A DNA stretch of 64,000 nt from Lentisphaerota bacterium (GTDB lineage: Bacteria > Verrucomicrobiota > Lentisphaeria > Oligosphaerales > JABHEG01): the NCBI GenBank assembly GCA_018676675.1, contig JABHEG010000217.1, positions 1 through 64,000 of the forward strand. The letters are read 5' to 3'. Shown in pieces: positions 61,517 through 64,000 of this stretch. How positions within the stretch are numbered: the first letter of the stretch is position 1; each line of letters opens with the position of its first letter. The position numbers and the translations under genes were made by a program. The notes below the pieces were generated by a model that was not told where the DNA came from, made no database searches, and saw nothing but the letters and a program-made list of their open reading frames with translations.

Positions 61517-61580
61517 ACCGCTCCTGTTAGTCACGGCTTTGCCGGAGAAGACCGCTCCTGCTAGTCACGGCTCTGCCGGA
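61517..61580 (+). repeat. Two tandem copies of the 30-bp dispersed core
   Basis: Copies at 61517-61546 and 61551-61580 (ACCGCTCCTG then TTAGTCACGG or CTAGTCACGG) share most bases with the cores at 11119 and 11286. They lie in the 147-base gap between two operon genes. The two copies are 34 bases apart. Confidence 0.9.
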
Positions 61581-61598
61581 AGGGGACGGCCCGTCGCT

Positions 61599-64000
61599 TC
61601 ACGGCTTGATGAGCCGGGCTTCGGCCCACCAGGCATAGTCGTTCCGGATCCCGTCGCCTCCGTCCGTTACCACGAGTTTGAGTTGCTTGGCGCCGGTCAC
61701 ATCCACGACTAAAGGGACCACTGGACGCCCGAGGCGGTAAAGCGCGCTGTCGTATACCTGCTTACCGTCGACGTGCACCTGGAACACGACTGAGCAATCG
61801 GCCTTTGGCGTCCCGATACCGACGGCGGCGGCGAATTTGCTGTACGCGCCCTCGAGACTGTAAACCACCTCGGACGAGGCCTGAGCATAGATTGACTTGG
61901 GGTACACCTGTCCGAGACCGGAGCGCGTCGTCAGCAGTTTGACCGGCCCATTCATCTCGGCCCACGTCTTTCCTGCAGGCAGCCATCCCGGGACAACGTG
62001 GCTGGGCTGGAGGTCGATGAGATAGCTGATCCGGTCGAGGGGGACGTCCCGTACCTCTGCCGGGAACTGGGCCTCCCAGTCGGGGATAATGCTGCGTCGC
62101 CGTACCCGGTAATCTTCTTTCTCCTGGCCCATGACGGCCAGTTCGATCACGCGTGCTCCGCCGAAGGAAGAGTTGCGCAGTATGGTCAGTTTCACGTAAC
62201 GCGCTTCGATGGGCTCGAACCAGCGTTCGGTGCCTTCCCGACGTGCGTTGTCCTCATTGCGGCTTTCGTCCACGATCTGGGTCCATTCCTCACCGTCCAC
62301 AGACGCCTCGATCACGTACTTGTACACCCGCAGGCGGGTCTCCAGCGACTCATGCTCCCAGTAGTTGAAGAGCACGAATGCATGGTCGATGGTGCGGACC
62401 TCGCCCAAGTCGACCTGCAGCCACTGCGGCATGTCAAAGCGGTAGTGTCGTCTCGGGTCGCTGTCTGACCACCAGTAGTTGAATCGCCCGCGGTCGCCGT
62501 CGACTGCGAGGTTGGGCGGGTAGTCCTTGAGCGATGAGGAGGCCGTGACAGGCTTGTTGAGCGCGTAGTTGATGTCCCGTGTCCGCAGCCCCAGGTCGAT
62601 GGGTTTGGGCTGCAGTTCGTAGACGCGTATCTCGCCGCCATGCATGGTTTCGGATATCACCGCGCCGCCGTCGCTCGTCTCCCAGTTCACATCCCGGTCC
62701 TCATGCCACTCGACGACATCGTCCACCGGTGCCCGGGCGACGATCTGGAAGGGGACTTCGACGAGAGGATGGAGTGCATGGACCTTTGCCGTCCCGTACT
62801 TCTTAACCGTGATCGGCGAACGGGCACAGGAGTAATTGAACATGGTGACCACCCATCCCTTTCCTTTGCGTGCGATGATCCATGAAAGATCGGGTTTGTC
62901 CTCGGGGCGACAGCGGACTTCGATGGGGGTCACGCCCGTTGTGAGGCGCTCGATGAACGGCTCGATGACATGGAGGATGTCCTTGTTCCAGTAGGGGAAC
63001 CCGCCACTTTCGGTCACACGGCGCCCTTCCTTCTCCACCGCGTATTGCGGAGTCAGCACCAGTACGTGTCCCTTCCCATACCGATTGCGTGTCACAACCG
63101 GACGTCCGTTGCTGTCTTCGAAGACTGCCTCGGCAGTCGTGAGTTTCACCGAACGCAGCAGGTAGCGATTCTCCTTGACGATCAGTCCATCGGTCTTGGC
63201 GATGATGTCAGCGCCCGTGACGGTCTCTGCCAGGATTTCGAGGCCGAGAAAATCGGCTGGCAGGCTCGCGCTTGCGTCAGGTGCGTGGACGACAAGTGTG
63301 CCGCCGTTCCTGACGTGGGCGATTACCTGCTCACTGAACGCCTTGTCAAAGGTCATGCCGGCCAGAGCGAACAGGACCTTGTAGTTCTGTAGAGCCTCGG
63401 GAGCCACGGGCTTGCCGGGGATGTTCGGCTGCAGGATGTCGAAGATCTCACCGAATGGAGCGGTTCGGGAATACCCGCCCGGAGCATGGCGGTGCCCAGG
63501 GAAGACGGTCTGGAACAGGCCGGCGTTGAAGAAGTCGGCATCGTCGTTCTTGAGGTTGTAGCCGGCGAACGTTGCGCCCCGGTAGCCGAAGCCGCGATTG
63601 TAGTCCAGCATGAGTGCAACAGGTGCGTAGACGACGCCCCGGTCGGGGTGGGCGTCAGTGAAGTCCAGCATGTCCTTGTAGATGTGCCCGATCGTGGACA
63701 GCTCGAGCTGGCCGTCGCCCTCGACATCCCTGATGCAACTGCTTGGAATGCCCTCGTTCACGTAGTAGTTCACGCCGCCGAGATAGGGGCGATAGAGGTA
63801 GTACCAGAGGTGAGGCAGGGGCAGGCCCCATTCGTCTCCGCGGATGGTATACCAGGCCCGATTGAAGTAGCCATACATCTCGGTCGGCTCATGGCCGCGC
63901 CAGACGGTCAGGAACTTGTTGCCGCCGAACTGCCGGGCTGTTCCACGCAACCGTGCCAGGGAGAATGCGTCTGAACCCTTCTCACCCAGTGCATTGGTAT
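61599..64000 (-). CDS. Large protein with discoidin and NPCBM domains, 5' end beyond the window
   Basis: The frame is open to the window edge at 64000, so the N-terminus is missing. About 800 residues are visible. The first ~330 contain barrel-like and glutamine-amidotransferase-like segments (VLMLDYNRGFGYRG, NYKVLFALAGMTF). A discoidin (F5/8 type C) domain at about 480-620 has ALNKPVTASSSL and LQVDLGEVRTIDHAF. The C-terminal ~150 residues match NPCBM (ISYLIDLQPSHVVPGWLP, KQLKLVVTDGGDGIRNDYAW). These are carbohydrate-binding modules on a probable secreted glycosidase. The enzyme type is not clear from the visible part. It opens the leftward operon seen here. Confidence 0.75.
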   Translation of the reverse strand, partial: TNALGEKGSDAFSLARLRGTARQFGGNKFLTVWRGHEPTEMYGYFNRAWYTIRGDEWGLPLPHLWYYLYRPYLGGVNYYVNEGIPSSCIRDVEGDGQLELSTIGHIYKDMLDFTDAHPDRGVVYAPVALMLDYNRGFGYRGATFAGYNLKNDDADFFNAGLFQTVFPGHRHAPGGYSRTAPFGEIFDILQPNIPGKPVAPEALQNYKVLFALAGMTFDKAFSEQVIAHVRNGGTLVVHAPDASASLPADFLGLEILAETVTGADIIAKTDGLIVKENRYLLRSVKLTTAEAVFEDSNGRPVVTRNRYGKGHVLVLTPQYAVEKEGRRVTESGGFPYWNKDILHVIEPFIERLTTGVTPIEVRCRPEDKPDLSWIIARKGKGWVVTMFNYSCARSPITVKKYGTAKVHALHPLVEVPFQIVARAPVDDVVEWHEDRDVNWETSDGGAVISETMHGGEIRVYELQPKPIDLGLRTRDINYALNKPVTASSSLKDYPPNLAVDGDRGRFNYWWSDSDPRRHYRFDMPQWLQVDLGEVRTIDHAFVLFNYWEHESLETRLRVYKYVIEASVDGEEWTQIVDESRNEDNARREGTERWFEPIEARYVKLTILRNSSFGGARVIELAVMGQEKEDYRVRRRSIIPDWEAQFPAEVRDVPLDRISYLIDLQPSHVVPGWLPAGKTWAEMNGPVKLLTTRSGLGQVYPKSIYAQASSEVVYSLEGAYSKFAAAVGIGTPKADCSVVFQVHVDGKQVYDSALYRLGRPVVPLVVDVTGAKQLKLVVTDGGDGIRNDYAWWAEARLIKP

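Noticed and set aside
61599-64000. Complete gene starting with TTG at 63950
   Set aside because: The frame stays open to the window edge and the missing N-terminus looks like normal coding sequence, so the gene is cut by the window.

Overview
The window is GC-rich and gene-dense. It has no rRNA or tRNA that I can see, no phage genes and no insertion sequence. Gene content points to the PVC superphylum (Kiritimatiellota, Lentisphaerota or Verrucomicrobiota) or a neighbour such as Hydrogenedentota. The supporting signs are stand-alone prepilin-like proteins, a sulfatase, DUF4838, GH127, GH29, sialate O-acetylesterase, several Gfo/Idh/MocA oxidoreductases, secreted beta-helix, InlB-repeat and LamG proteins, and GC-rich repeats between genes. 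The phylum is an inference from content. No marker gene is present.

Layout. 0.1-2.0 kb: a GH127 beta-L-arabinofuranosidase. 2.3-10.9 kb: surface-glycan transfer, with four polytopic GT-C type glycosyltransferases and one polyprenyl-phosphate GT2 that could make their lipid-linked donor. 11.4-18.7 kb: nucleotide-sugar and related metabolism, with gmhB, rfbC, rfbB and rfbD (dTDP-rhamnose, rfbA absent), a cupin, a Nudix hydrolase, a prepilin-like protein and an E1 alpha/beta pair of a 2-oxoacid dehydrogenase. 19.0-26.0 kb: catabolic enzymes, with two Gfo/Idh/MocA oxidoreductases, an SDR, a sulfatase, a DUF3014 protein and a uroporphyrinogen-decarboxylase-like protein. 26.0-34.4 kb: a leftward run of seven genes in which an ECF sigma factor and its overlapping membrane partner sit among secreted proteins: a beta-helix/Carboxypeptidase-regulatory-like protein, a three-repeat coiled coil, two ATGA-coupled proteins sharing one module, and a TPR plus beta-strand-rich protein. 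This is the best candidate for an undescribed system. 34.7-42.2 kb: GH29 fucosidase; a nucleotidyltransferase, a 61-residue partner and a DUF4838 protein coupled by overlaps; vapBC; another Gfo/Idh/MocA; an amidohydrolase. 42.6-64 kb: polysaccharide breakdown, with two very large secreted putative glycosidases, sialate O-acetylesterase, an alpha/beta hydrolase, a second prepilin-like protein and a leftward operon (beta-helix lyase-like, FIDEP-motif protein, SGNH esterase, unknown secreted protein, and a discoidin plus NPCBM protein cut by the window edge).

How the parts fit. The right half looks like a deesterifying and debranching toolkit for complex, acetylated, fucosylated and sulfated polysaccharide, with oxidoreductases to process released sugars. 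No SusC/SusD pair or other sugar transporter is visible in the window. The left half builds and exports the cell's own glycans.

Most gaps above about 150 bp carry repeats. Several families recur at distant gaps, often inverted: a 30-bp core (11.1, 11.3, 55.0 and 61.5 kb), a composite element (9.9 and 20.0 kb), a cruciform-forming unit (42.4 and 54.6 kb), an inverted pair (24.8 and 46.3 kb), and tandem arrays of about 167, 78 and 160 bp units. A 119-bp element with imperfect terminal inverted repeats lies between rfbC and rfbB.
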